Shown here one piece after another: positions 35,088 through 46,100 of a stretch of DNA of 64,000 bases. Origin of the DNA: Topomyia yanbarensis (Eukaryota > Arthropoda > Insecta > Diptera > Culicidae). The stretch covers positions 33,425,906 to 33,489,905 of the forward strand of contig NC_080672.1 of NCBI RefSeq assembly GCF_030247195.1. The letters run 5' to 3'. The notes beneath the pieces are model-generated. The model saw only the letters and a program-made list of their open reading frames with translations, was not told the DNA's origin and ran no database searches. Position 1 is the first letter of the stretch. Each line of letters begins with the position of its first letter. Both the position numbers and the translations under genes were made by a program.

Positions 35088-35093
35088 TTTATT
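35088..35093 (-). terminator. Poly(A) signal of WRNIP1
   Basis: TTTATT on this strand is AATAAA on the minus strand, about 17 nt after the WRNIP1 stop codon, so the 3' untranslated region would be very short. Confidence 0.6.
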
Positions 35094-35109
35094 TTATATC
35101 CAACATGTC

Positions 35110-36896
35110 TTATTCCGAAAAATAATTCTCATCCTCCAGTCCTTCCGGCATGTAGCACAAACCCGACTGATCTTTGTGCAATAGATTGTACCCGGTGCCG
35201 TAGTTCAAATCTTTCATCAGTTTCGTGGTGGCGTTCCGCAAGTGTAACGGCACTCCTGGCATCGGTCCTTTCTGCTCTTTGATGGCCGCTTTGCACCGGT
35301 TGAACGCGTTGTACACCTCGCGACTTTTGGGAGCTCTTGCCAAATAAACGGCACAGTGAGCGATGATGCAATCCGCTTCCGGCATCCCGACAGCTTGAAC
35401 CGCAGCTAGTGTAGATGTGGCCACCGTTAAGGCATTTGTGTCGGCCACACCTATGTCTTCGCTTGCCATTCGAATCATCCGACGGACCAGGTACCGTGGA
35501 TCTTCACCGGAAGTGAGCATCCGAGTGCACCAGTAGAGGGCTGCGTTATCGTCCGATGCGCGGACCGATTTGTGCAGGGCCGATATCAACTCGTAGTGTT
35601 GATCTCCTTTGCGATCGTAAAGGAGATGAGATTTCTACAAAGAAATGATGTCATTGGATTTGAATTGAGATAAGTAATTCCTACGGTTACCTTAAGTCCT
35701 TCCTTGATTTCGTCAAGCGAAATAAGTTTAAGGTCGGCACCCTCCTCCTTCTGCCGAGTAGCTACAGTATTCAATGCCAACTGAAGGCTGTTCAACCCGA
35801 TGCGAGCATCTCCGTCGCAAACTTCAGCCAACCATCGAATGCTCTCCGAACTGATCATCATTCTACAAACGAAACAATTACTGAAAACAAGTTGCCGAAA
35901 CAAATTCAAATTTCCAACGTACCTAGGTACAAACGGCAGTTTGCTAATATCGGGATGCTCATTATTGTTTTCAAACATCACAGTTTCATACTCTGGTAGA
36001 GCTCTCTGCAAAATTTTTATCATCCCATCGACACCCAGCTTCTCTAGCACAATAACCTGACAGCGACTTAGTAAAGCTGAGTTAAGACTGAACGACGGAT
36101 TCTCTGTTGTGGCCCCAATCAGCGTGACCGTTCCGCTTTCCACATGAGGCAGAAAGATGTCCTGTTGTAATTTATTAAATCTGTGGATTTCGTCCATGAA
36201 CAGGATTGTTCTTCGTTTGAATTTCATCTCATTTTTAGCCACTTTAACGGCTTCTTTCACGTCATTCACGCCGCTCATCGTAGCCGACAGTTTAACGAAT
36301 CGCATGTTTTCACTTTTTTTACAATGAGCCGCGATAATGTGGGCCATTGTTGTTTTGCCACATCCTGGTGGACCCCAGAATATCATACTCGGGATAATGT
36401 TGTTCTGGAATAGTGTCCTTAATACGGTGTTCTTTCCAATGATATGCTCTTGACCAACGTAATCCTTGAGGTCATCTGGTCTCATCTTTTCTGCCAACGG
36501 GACACTGGAAACTTCCTTAACAATCTTTGCCGTTTTCTGCTGCGTGGAATCCAAATCCTTTTTTTCAGTTTGGCCATCATCGTCGGACAGATCAATAACC
36601 TGTTTTTCCATATCTTCAACGCTTTTTGAATCTCGATCGCCTTTCTTTCGCTTGGAAGCAATCGAGGGTGACTTTTCGAAAATACTAAAGCTCCGCTTTG
36701 CATCTCGAGACACACTTTGGTTCTGATCGTTCTTTTGTCCCTTACTTGAAGTTGCTTCTGAAGAGCTACAATCCGTTGAGCTTAGGAACAAACATCGATC
36801 GACGTGATTTTCGATTTCGTCCATGGAAAACAGTTTGTCACATACCGGACAAGCCGAACGCAAACAGGAAGTCGATGGTTGTGGGTCGTCACACAT
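35110..36896 (-). CDS. WRNIP1: WRNIP1 / Mgs1 / RarA-type AAA+ ATPase, three exons
   Basis: The protein is a nuclear ATPase that acts at stalled replication forks and in translesion synthesis. Exons on the minus strand are 36896-35923, 35862-35691 and 35634-35110; joined they give 1671 nt, 556 residues. Introns of 60 and 56 nt have GT-AG ends (gtacgt...tttgtag; gtaacc...tttgtag). Visible: a UBZ4 ubiquitin-binding finger C16-x2-C19-x11-H31-x3-C35; an acidic/lysine-rich linker to about residue 120; Walker A GPPGCGKT at 175-182; Walker B LFMDE at 232-236 followed by IHRFN; sensor 1 GATTENPSF at 261-269; SALLSR at 273-278. The C-terminal family block includes YDRKGDQHY, SEDIG, ARAPKS and PLHLRNA. 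Length lies near yeast Mgs1 and below the human protein. The start ATG (36894-36896) begins MCDD just before the finger. Intron 1 is a multiple of three without a stop, so its retention would add 20 residues. Confidence 0.95.
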
Positions 36897-36963
36897 TTTC
36901 GAGATGTAACAACTAAAAAAACCGAAAATCTACAGAAATATCACGATAAACGCTTCAAAACGT

Positions 36964-36969
36964 GACTGA
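36964..36969 (-). promoter_or_regulatory. Candidate initiator of WRNIP1
   Basis: GACTGA here is TCAGTC on the minus strand, a match to the arthropod initiator, about 70 nt upstream of the WRNIP1 ATG. No TATA box is evident, as is usual for housekeeping genes. Confidence 0.3.
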
Positions 36970-37130
36970 CTCATCCTTTTTTTGCGCTGTGGTGTAGATT
37001 GTTTATAAACATTTGCGCGCTGTCACGCATCATGTGGCCTGTCGGAAAGTCGAACAGTATTCAGTGACCGGGAACGTTTTGGCCACAGTTTATAGCAATA
37101 TCAGAAATTAAACCGGCGGTTGTCACGGTA

Positions 37131-37181
37131 ATGATGGACACGTCTATCGACACCAGGACACATATTAGTGAACTCGAGTGA
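37131..37181 (+). other. Short divergent ORF or first-exon candidate
   Basis: ATGATGGAC opens a 16-residue frame (MMDTSIDTRTHISELE) 235 bp upstream of WRNIP1 on the opposite strand, in the place expected for a gene sharing its promoter. A donor-like gtgaac at 37167 could end a first exon, but no downstream exon was recognised. Chance is quite possible. Confidence 0.2.
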
Positions 37182-38050
37182 TTCGTAGTTATACTGCCTA
37201 AGCTCGACCCTCATTAACAAAAGACAACGATTAAGCCCGTACGATATTAAGCCTGTTCTAATGACCCTGCCACTTCTAGTTTTCCGATCTGTTTACTTCA
37301 CATCCTTGCTCTCACTTGAGTACTATGGCTCTAATTTTCATAACTTTCCCTACCCAGTAATCTCTAGCGAATTGAATGTCTAAAACTTATAATCTTCTTC
37401 AGTGTTTGATACAAACACTGAAGAAAATTACAAGTAGTAATCGAAATACAAGTTATCTGTTAAACAGTGAAGTGCAAGTGCATTTAACCACAGAGAACAG
37501 ACATCCATGATCGAACAAAAATATTTAAAAAACGTGTGTAAACATTTGAATTAATATACGATAAACACTAGCGCCGCCACACCAATCTATCCCAACTATC
37601 CGTCAAATTCATTCCGGAACCGGTTCGAAATCCTGAAATCCAGTATGGAATCTTGCTCAAAGAAAACAACCGATTCCGACTCTATCGGTTGATGCATTTG
37701 AGCTGAAATTCATGCTGGAAGTCCGAACTGGTTCTGAACTAGTTTGACTGGGTAGAGGAATAACCGCTGTCAATTCTATCGAACTCAGCCACTAAAAACA
37801 TGACGATAGTAGCGCAGCTGGTTTGGATATCCCAACTACCTTCGAAACCGTTAGAGATTTTACACAAGTTGAATGCTGAAGATGGACGTCTGTTCTCTGT
37901 GATTTAACTATAAACAAACATAGTGGAATTAAACGGTAGAAAAACATATTTAAAGCTCAGACTAACAGACATTACACTCAAAAACAATGGTTATTTTAAA
38001 TATATTTGTAGTTGGGACTGTAGCCACATTTGCAATTATAGCGCTAGACC
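37182..38050. other. No supported gene; hairpin and a decayed MITE
   Basis: At 37395-37425 ttcttcagtgttt is perfectly inverted around a 5-nt spacer. At about 37590-37755 a decayed palindrome (attccggaaccggttcg ... gaactggttctgaac, ending gactgggta) belongs to the same group as 33214-33351. No gene otherwise. Confidence 0.5.
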
Positions 38051-38385
38051 CTAGGGGCAGATCACTTGTGATGTATTTTTAAAAATCAGCGAAATTAAAT
38101 GCATTTATTTCCATCAAAATAGAAATTCATAATGTATTTTGCGTTGCGTGCAATGTTTTTGCGTTGCGTGCAATGTTGTTTGCGTTGCGTGTAAGACGTC
38201 AAAACCCTACAGAAAAACTAACCCTACATTTAACAAAACGTCGAACAAAGTGGATCAGCGTAGGACGTTTGTTAAACAAACTTTTTTGCGAGGCAGTGCA
38301 AAGCTGATGCAAAAATGGAAATTAAATGCATTTTTTTCAATTTGATGCAAATTTGTTATACATTCTTAGAGTGATGTGCCCCTAG
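38051..38385. mobile_element. hAT MITE, 335 bp, 8-bp TSD gctagacc
   Basis: The ends ctaggggcagatcact and agtgatgtgcccctag are inverted. Exact 8-mers gctagacc flank it (38043-38050, 38386-38393). It contains three tandem copies of tttgcgttgcgtgcaatg (about 38136-38192). An inverted relative is at 39301-39592. Confidence 0.88.
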
Positions 38386-39300
38386 GCTAGACCACTAGTG
38401 AAAGATGGATCTCAAACCTGAGGGGGCAAATGAGTGTTTGGGACCGTGAATAAAAGATTGAGCTAGTGTTCTGAGAAATTTACCGGATCGAGGGAATTCC
38501 TTCATAGTATTATGTCTGTTAGTCTGTGTATAAAGTATTGACAGATATCTAGAAAGTTCTGAACTGCTTCTATGATCACATAATTGAAATCGACGGTGTG
38601 GTCACCGATTTGAATTGGTTGGGCATGAATCAACTGAGATTCTAGGTTGACTGTTTATAGGATTCCTTGCTACAGTGAATGATGATTTGGATTCCCGAAT
38701 AGAAATATACAATAACAAAACTATGATTTTTACTGTAACAGTACAGTAATTTTACAACTATTTACAATAAAGTTTAATGCTTCGCTACAATACAAAAACA
38801 ATAAACTTCAACGTTTCTACTGTAAATTTTAATGTAAAATCGACTTTAACAGTAAAAATGGGGTCGTTATGTATCTTAACATAAAAAAACGACTTTTTCC
38901 ATGCATTGCTCAGAAACAGTAACATTTAATGTGAATTTGCTGTATTATTTTTTTCTGCTGGACAATAAAGTTAGTTGTTACATGAAGTTTTATTGCAAAT
39001 CTACTGCGATGACTCTGCGTCGAATAATGTTGAAACGGTAATAACCATAATATCTATTGTTTTGTAATTGTTTGTAGGGTAAACACTGTTGTAGATTTGT
39101 ATCCGGGATGGTAATCGCACGGGACAAGATGAAATTGTATGTCCTTTAAAGCTCGTATCTGGTGACATTTGGCGGGACTCTTTTTCCTAGTTACGTCTTC
39201 TTCGATAAGGTTCGAGTACCGCACGTTCTGTTTTTTGCAATAAACGCAAGCAAATTGACCATTGTAGCGCCAAGGCCCTGTGTGGCAAGTGTGCTGAGAA
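38386..39300. other. No supported gene; probable MITE remnant
   Basis: About 38690-38960 has repeated actgtaa/ttacagt and acaataaa motifs like a decayed MITE, without clear ends. No coding region. Confidence 0.35.
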
Positions 39301-39592
39301 CTAGGAGCAGATCACTCAAGAAATATACATAAAATTTGCTTCGAATTTGAAAAATGCATTTATTTTCCATTTTTGCATCAACTTTATACTCCCTCGCAGA
39401 CAAGTCTGTTCGACAAACGCCTTACGACTATCCACTTCTTTCGATGTTTTGTTGGATGTATAGCTAGTTTCATGTAGGGTTTTGACGTCTTACACGCAAC
39501 ACAAAATACATTCTAAATTTCTATTTTGATGGCAAGAAAATGCATTTAATTTTGTTGATTTTTAAAATGCATCACAAGTGGTCTGCCGCTAG
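39301..39592. mobile_element. hAT MITE, inverted relative of 38051-38385, TSD gctgagaa/gctgggaa
   Basis: The ends ctaggagcagatcact and agtggtctgccgctag are inverted. The flanks match at 7 of 8 positions. The interior is the reverse of the first copy (tgcatttattttccattttt, gggttttgacgtcttac), but it lacks the extra gcgttgcgtg repeats. Confidence 0.82.
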
Positions 39593-39799
39593 GCTGGGAA
39601 TCATTACGATGACTGTTATAAGGTGTGCTTATTACAAACACTGCCAAAGAATCTGAAGTTTTCCCTTAAAAGACGCTCTAAGTCCTCTTCTGAAAAAATA
39701 CTAAAGACACCATTCATAACGACAAATCATTATGCTCTTTTGGTCCAGGAAAGTGCAATCTAAACGATCTTGATGGAACATCTGTTACTGCTCCTAAAA
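39593..39799. other. No supported gene
   Basis: Short spacer between the hAT MITE and an unidentified frame. Confidence 0.3.
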
Positions 39800-40216
39800 C
39801 TATAAGCAGATGAGATTTCCTTCGAAGGTTAAAGGTTTTCTCTTGATATATATCTGCTTGAGAAAGCGCTGGAACAATCGGAGCAAACCATAAAGCTCAT
39901 GAAGTAGATCACCTAAAATGTTTGCCTCGAGGTATAGCAGCGTATTGCAACTGCAAATAGTACTTTCGATGGCTTGCGTAGTCAGTGGAAGCAGCGAAGC
40001 CAATAGAGGTGCACGTATTGTTCTGTACAATTCGCTGATACTCCATGTTGCACTGCACGGACATGGGATATTAATGGAAAGGCTATCGAGCATTCGATGC
40101 GTTTGAAAGAATTCTAGGATCAATACTTGGCTGCACAATTGTGAATGAAGAGTGATGCAGGCTACGAGTTGTTCCCAGTGTACGGACACGCTGACATCGG
40201 AAGGTTGATAAATCAA
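39800..40216 (-). CDS. Unidentified open frame, possible exon or gene fragment
   Basis: This minus-strand frame gives 138 residues if read from TTG at 40216; it has no ATG there, so it may be an internal exon or a fragment. It is rich in Leu, Ile and Cys with mixed charge (for instance HWEQLVACITLHSQLC, RAPLLASLLPLTTQAIES, NILGDLLHELYGLLRLF), the look of a helical, HEAT-like or vesicle-trafficking protein rather than translated repeat DNA. I do not recognise the family. It abuts an inverted repeat at 40220, which may be a transposon that captured or broke it. Confidence 0.3.
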   Translation of the reverse strand: MIYQPSDVSVSVHWEQLVACITLHSQLCSQVLILEFFQTHRMLDSLSINIPCPCSATWSISELYRTIRAPLLASLLPLTTQAIESTICSCNTLLYLEANILGDLLHELYGLLRLFQRFLKQIYIKRKPLTFEGNLICL

Positions 40217-40219
40217 GCG

Positions 40220-41105
40220 GATTACAGTCCATTGGGCATTAGGGTGAGATAAAAATTACATTTCAGCTCCGAGCAACTTTTTGGGTACCATTTAGGTCCT
40301 AGAACAACTGTGCAAATTCTTAGCTCCCCTGAAACTATATTTTGCGCCCACTGTTTAAAGTTTACATGGGATTTTGTATGGGAAAATGAACTTTCACAAA
40401 ACAATTCCTCCAGGAGTCGCCCGTTGCTTCCTAAAAATAAACCGTTGTGTGGCTTTTATAAGAAATTTAATAAAGAAGCAAAGTCTCGAAAACCATGAAA
40501 CGATCTGACGCTTGAGAAAAAAGTTATTAAGCTGAAACCGATTGAGGCTCTGACTATTGATAAAATATTCATTTTTTCTGGCACCACTGCTGTTGATTGT
40601 CCAATTATTTGAAATATTATTTTGATCTTTTCCAAATGTGTCTAAATCAATTATCTTTACTGTTTGGCCACTTTACCACATAATTAGAGAAAGTCAAAAT
40701 TTGTGCATATAATTTGATCGTCAGCAGCAGTGATGCTATGCAAAGTGAAATTTTCATCGATCTTCAGGGCATCAATCGGTTTTTTCTTAATTATTTTTTT
40801 CACGAGTATCAGATCGTTCCACAGTCTTCTAGAATTTGTTTCATTAACAAATTTCCTATTAAAATTAGACATCTATATATTTTTAGGAGGTAGCGGGCGA
40901 CTCTTGGACGAATTATTTTGCAAAAGACGATTTCCCCATACGAAATCCCATGTAAACTTTAAACAGTGGGCGAAAAATATAGTTTCACCGATCGAGCTTA
41001 AAATTTGCAGAGTTGTTCTGGGAGCTAAATGGGACCCAACAAGTTACTCGGAGCAAAATTTTATTTTTTTTCATATAACCGTGTCCCACTCTATTGGGCA
41101 TATGA
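40220..41105. mobile_element. Element with about 210-bp inverted arms
   Basis: The left arm (ccattgggcatta, then tttagg, tttaaagtttacatgggatt, gtcgcccg; about 40228-40437) is mirrored by the right arm (gcgggcgactc, aatcccatgtaaactttaaa, ctattgggca; about 40888-41100). The centre, about 450 bp, has no recognised coding region. This is a long-TIR or foldback DNA element, moderately diverged; target duplications are not clear. Confidence 0.7.
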
Positions 41106-41560
41106 CACGAATACCGGAAGAAACATAGCTATAATGGCGATCTAAATTGTTCAGTTGGTAATACGTTTAATTGCCCTTTTTTGATAATAATCGTTTACGC
41201 CAGCTTGACAGCAACGGCCAGTTGAAAATGGCGGGCGTTCGTTGAATAAACATCCAACGCATTGGACTAACAAAGGATGACTTAATCACACTGGGCGGTT
41301 GACGTAAACGGTTAATGTCAAATAACCGCCATTATGGCACGTAAAAACTGGATACTCTCTGGGTAAGTGCCAATATTAAAATATTTAAGTATATTGAAAG
41401 TAACATTAACATGCTAGCTTCCAGAACAATCCTGATATAACGACAGGCAAATGAACCTGTAAGATTTTGGTACGTTTGATTATAAATAAAAATAAAATAT
41501 TTTGTTTTATCATATTGAAAAGAAGAACATTTCAATAGTTATTGTTTACTATATTAACTG
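41106..41560. other. No supported gene
   Basis: Spacer. It contains the inverted motif ataatggcg at 41131 and cgccattatgg at 41328, possibly the ends of an eroded element of about 200 bp. Confidence 0.3.
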
Positions 41561-41837
41561 TCACTTCAACAACAGAATATTGTTGAACTAATCGTATTCA
41601 CATCATTCGATCAATAACACAGTGTCTATCGTTTCAACAATTCCATTGTTGATGTAACCGATTATGTGATTTAAATCTAGAAACGTCAAAACCCAAATTA
41701 ATTGTAGAAATAACAATAGTATGGATTGAACCAATTATTGAATATTATTAGCATTATTAGACCTGAGATAATAATAATTATTGTTGAGTTTGAACCAGAA
41801 TACTGTTATATCTACAATACATTTTTCTGCGTGTATC
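41561..41837. mobile_element. ctgcgtg-family MITE, 3' part
   Basis: A sequence rich in attgttgaa/ttcaacaat ends ctacaatacatttttctgcg then tg, the same end as at 22562 and, inverted, at 29140. The opposite end is eroded. Confidence 0.55.
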
Positions 41838-42040
41838 CTTAGTGAAGATTCTGTTTACACTTGACCAACTCTATGTACCTACAGAAACCAGATTACGTCT
41901 TGTCAACTCTATGAGCATGCTTTGCCGCCCTGTGCTGATGCAGATATGAAACTTGGATTTTCCACAATCGGAAATAAACACATAAATAATCTATAACCGA
42001 AGAATCGACTGAATCAGAACAAGTCAACCAAGAGCTAATA

Positions 42041-42962
42041 AAGGGTGTTTTTTAACATTTTTTCGTGTGCGATTTTATGACAACTTAGCTGATATAAACT
42101 GAGTTGATATATAATCTTAATTTTTTATTTATTCGTTCAGTTTTCTTAGCAATTTTATCATGCAAAACTAATAACGCATAAACAACGTATCCAAATTCTG
42201 GAATTTTCAATCAACCTTTTCGTAGGTTGCTGCCAAAGAATTATCTTTTCAGATGTGGCTCAGATTTGGTTTAATGGCTATGTAAACAAACGAAACTGCC
42301 TATTCGGTATGAAGGGGCAGCCGAAGCAGATCCTAGAGACTCCATTGCATGCGCCGTGAACATCACTGGCGGGCAATATTTATTTATTTATTTATAATAT
42401 TTTATAATATTTATTTATAATACTTATTTATAATATTTATTTATAATATCGAGGCATGGTCGATGGCTGCTGTCTTCCAACTGTTGTTACACAAGATTTG
42501 GAAAACTTTTAGTTCAAAGAAGATGGGTAACAAGTCATAAGGGGGTTGCAACAATTGATTCGTTGCACGCAATGTTCGATAGATGACTCCTATCGGAAAA
42601 AACGATAATGCCGTTTGGAACTCCCATTCTTGCGATTGGACGCTTTTAAGATTTTTATGGTGCTACGTCAAGTTTCTCGCCTACACCGACGAACAGCTAA
42701 CAATTGGTGAGCTAGAAGTTAACATTGAGTGCGTTATTCACGACATTTCCCCAGTCGTTCTCGAAAAAAGGCCAAAATTGACCATAATGGGATCGACGGA
42801 GTAGGATATACAAATCTTAGTCGCGGTGGACATTTGTCTAAAATTAATTTTAAACTTAAAATTACCTGTCATACAACACCAAAATAGACAAACAATTGTT
42901 GTCAACGATTGTTTGTATGTTGTATATTATTTTGAAAAAAACAAAATATTAAAAACACCCTT
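42041..42962 (+). mobile_element. Tc1/mariner relic with decayed transposase, TSD TA
   Basis: The ends aagggtgttttttaac and ttaaaaacaccctt are inverted, with TA at 42039-42040 and 42963-42964. Inside, a plus-strand transposase can be traced with frameshifts. FSDVAQIWFNGYVNK at about 42249-42295 corresponds to the first catalytic-Asp block (usually FSDEAHF), and FLWCYVKFLAYTDEQLTIGE at about 42652-42711 to the block after the second Asp, followed by NIECVIHDISPVVLEK. The middle has been replaced by an AT run of (ttta/taata)n at about 42379-42450. Length is 922 bp, about two thirds of a complete element. Clearly dead. Confidence 0.85.
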
Positions 42963-42986
42963 TATTTTGTCTATGATAAGAGGTTC

Positions 42987-43419
42987 CTAGTACGTTTTCT
43001 TAACTGACATATAACAACAGAAATGATGGGTAAATTTTAGGAGCTCGCAAGACTGCGAAAAAGCAAAATAAACTAAATCTCTGTTAATTGATTTAAGATG
43101 GTTTGAACCATATTGCAAGTTGTAGGTTTTGGTTTTGACTAAACGTAAAAACCATAAAGCCAAACACAAATGTCGAAAATTATATTTTATCCAAATTCTA
43201 ATTATATCCACAAGGGAAACCTTGCCTTTCTGAGAGACTTGTTTCCTCGTCCTTAACAATACAATTAAAAGCCCATTCTTTCCACTTTGATCCTTTCTCC
43301 AAATTTTCCACAGCTCCACACTTCATAATCATCTCAGAAGGAATGAGAACATCTTGCTTTGTGTTAAGCAAGAGTGACCTTTTTCGACGGTGATTATCCT
43401 CAGCCTCAAACACTTTTTC
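42987..43419 (-). pseudogene. Unidentified coding-like fragment
   Basis: A minus-strand frame of 71 residues (about 43413-43198) reads EDNHRRKRSLLLNTKQDVL, IPSEMIMKCGAVENLEK and SKWKEWAFNCIVKDEETSLS with balanced composition. A second frame overlaps it to 42987. I do not recognise it; it may be a piece of a transposon protein or of a host gene. Confidence 0.25.
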
Positions 43420-43450
43420 TCACTCAGTCAAACAACTCCACAACCGCCAA

Positions 43451-43755
43451 GGGATCATCCATAAATGACGTAGCATTATATGGGGGAGGGGGGAGTTTTG
43501 TATTTTGTGATGATGTGTGACGACAGGGGGGTAGGGGGTCATGTCATGCTACGTAGCTTTTTTAAAGGGGAATAACTAACATCGTTTTTCATATTTTTAA
43601 AAAAAAAATGCGGGGACAAGGGGGGGGGGGGGAGAATTACCGTCAAGCTACGTAATAACTAGAGGGCATTTAAAGGTTTGAGACGAAATGCTACGATGGG
43701 GGAGGGGGGTGTTAAAAATCACTCAAAAAATGCTACGTCATTTATGGATCGTCCC
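43451..43755. mobile_element. PIF/Harbinger-type MITE, 305 bp, TSD CAA
   Basis: The ends gggatcatccataaatgacg and cgtcatttatggatcgtccc are inverted. CAA flanks both sides. The interior has G-runs (up to about 13 G at about 43620) and repeated gctacgt motifs, the same design as 18171-18433 but in the opposite orientation of its G/C-runs. Confidence 0.8.
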
Positions 43756-45352
43756 CAAGTAACAACAACAAAAAAATGAGACCGGACACCAAAAGATAAT
43801 TGCCAGCCAGCTAGCTAGCTAGGTATCCCTTGAGGAACTGAACATCCAAACCTAGGGAAACGACGTGTGAAAATGCCTAAAAGCAACTCTCAGGTGGGTG
43901 TGCGGTGGCGTGAGACTCCGACAAAAAAAAATCACTTCCTCCCCGTCCATCAGCCGAGGTACGGCGAGCAATGGTTCACAGCGACCGGATAGTATCATTC
44001 CACAAATGAGCAGAGATTTGTCTTCTTCTAGTGTTGGCTGAAGGGGTAGGCACCGAAGACCGAGGAAAAAATGTGATAAAAACAGCAACGAGTGCGACTC
44101 CAATCCAAGGTTAAACACCACACCAACTGTGGAAAGGGGGAACCAGGAAAATCTTCCGGTCAGTTAAAAGGGTGGGTGGTATGCTATGTTTGGTTGGCGG
44201 GCTGAGCTGCTGCAGCCAACTCCACTGCACAGCAAAAAAAGGGATTTGAATTAAATTGTATACATTTCATCCCCATCAGCAAAATTACCAACATAAATTA
44301 ATTATGCTTGTTGTATTGTGTTGTATGGTTGTATGGGCCGTCTCTTTTTTGGCTATAGGCATCGAGTAGGTGGTGGAATGGTAGTGAGCTGTGGACGCTT
44401 TTTTGTGGCAGTTCTTCTCGACGACCCGGTGAACTGTGCGCGTGAGTTATTTTCACAAGACATATCTCATGGATTCTTTCTGCCGCTGTGAGCGTAACGA
44501 GAGGTGAAATAACCGGTGTGGCCGTGGAGTATTAAAATAAACCGGAAATTATTTGTTTATTCATGGTTGCGTACCAATAGTGATAACTGTCGACAGGATA
44601 TGACAGCGAGAAAAAAAAAACTGGTCCGCTAGTTAGTTAGCCAAATAATTATTTTTGACACGGTTTCTTTTCTATCGAAGAAAATTGTGCTATGTTTGAT
44701 CTCTCTCTAAGTAGGGAATAGGTTGGTAAGGCAGGATAAACGTTTGGATTTTATGTCTTCAGTACTTGGCAGCTGAGTTGACCGCAACTCCTTGCGTCCA
44801 CATTAAAATGACTGGCGACGGATCAAAACAAAGAAAATCGAAATGTTTTTTTTGCGTGGTGTATCACATTCTAGGCCTGTAAGAAACTATTACTATACAT
44901 TTAACAGAACGTCAAACGAAATGGTCCAATGAATATTTAATTATTTATATATCATGCACTGTGTGATTTGAAAAAAAAAAATCTAAGCGAATTTTTTTTT
45001 GTCGGACGTGTTCAGCTGAATCAGCGATCGATTACACATTGATTGGTTCAGCTACAACATCAGGAACTGCAGATTTAATATTCCAATTTCCGGCACACTC
45101 TGTTTTTCAATTTACACATGCATTTCAAAATAAGCGCCTCGGTGTTTGGCTATTTAACCGATGACCTCATTTTGTCACAGTGTGTGTGATATTTGAGCTG
45201 TGAATTTGATATGTTTGACCATCATCGACATACGGATTTCATCTAAATAGCCTTGGTGCCCTTGTCTGCGGTTTAAGCGATTTCGAAGCGAACGTTTTAT
45301 GTTTATTTTGGGTTTCTTTGATTCTTGCAGATTATTTTTAGTCCCAATGTAG
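43756..45352. other. Less AT-rich region without a supported gene
   Basis: Between about 43800 and 44560 base composition is more balanced and CpG more frequent than around it, as in a promoter or an untranslated exon. A minus-strand frame at 44121-43852 (89 residues, non-ATG start) is not recognised. A segment at about 44890-44945 (acatttaacagaacgtc) resembles the interior of the hAT MITEs at 38.2 kb. No start, splice model or product can be given. Confidence 0.3.
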
Positions 45353-45400
45353 GGGAAACCGAGGTAAGTTGAAACAAAGGGGAGTTCAAACAATACCCTC
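45353..45400 (+). mobile_element. Isolated terminus related to 11500-12803
   Basis: gtaggggaaaccgaggtaag followed by ttgaaacaaaggggagttc is the terminal motif of the 11500-12803 element. The opposite end was not found, so this is a fragment or a solo end. Confidence 0.55.
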
Positions 45401-46100
45401 TGCTAGCAAAACCATACCGCTAGGGATTTTGCAACAATGCTTTTATTAAACATATACGATAGATGCAAAACAAAAGTATTTTGGCCATATATAGAACACC
45501 ATTCTAAAATTTTTCTATGTGCAAAAAACGGCAAGCGACTCGGTGACGAAACTTTTTGTAGAATGTGTCTGGGGAAAACACGATTTGCGGTGTTAACTGC
45601 CCATCAAAAACTACATTTATTTCAAACTTTGCGTTGCGTTTCGTTGCGTAAGCACGGTATACTTCGTAGATTGCAGACTGATGACTCTCATTTCCAGCCA
45701 GACTACTTGAGGAGCATTGTTTGGGAATAACAATTGATGCAGTTCAAGCGAGAATTTCGCCTGAGAGCCACCATTGCGGGCCACGACCATCTTTACCGTA
45801 ACTTGGGATGAGAAAGGAAGTGTTGATGTGGTACTTACTTAACGGAAGGCCCCGACTCAGTGACACTCCCATAAGTACCACGGATTGGGTAGTGGGTGGG
45901 TTGTTAGTCAGTTTCGTGCATAAGATGTTTGAATAGTTTATTGACTGAAGGATACGTAAATGTTCTAGGCGTTTAAACTCTGGGCAATCGTCTATCGAAA
46001 TTGTTTCATCGAAAACAACTTGAACTCCGAACAGCCGGCTGTCGGGAGTGTTGTCGACAATGTAAAATGGACCGCAAACAATGAGTTTAAAAGTGGTATT
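45401..46100. other. No supported gene
   Basis: Plus frame 45437-45730 and minus frame 46109-45744 are open but have no recognisable domain and may be internal parts of transposons. Confidence 0.3.

Noticed and set aside
38136..38192. Short direct repeats that might suggest a CRISPR-like array
   Set aside because: Three contiguous units of about 20 bp without spacers, lying inside a hAT MITE in eukaryotic DNA.
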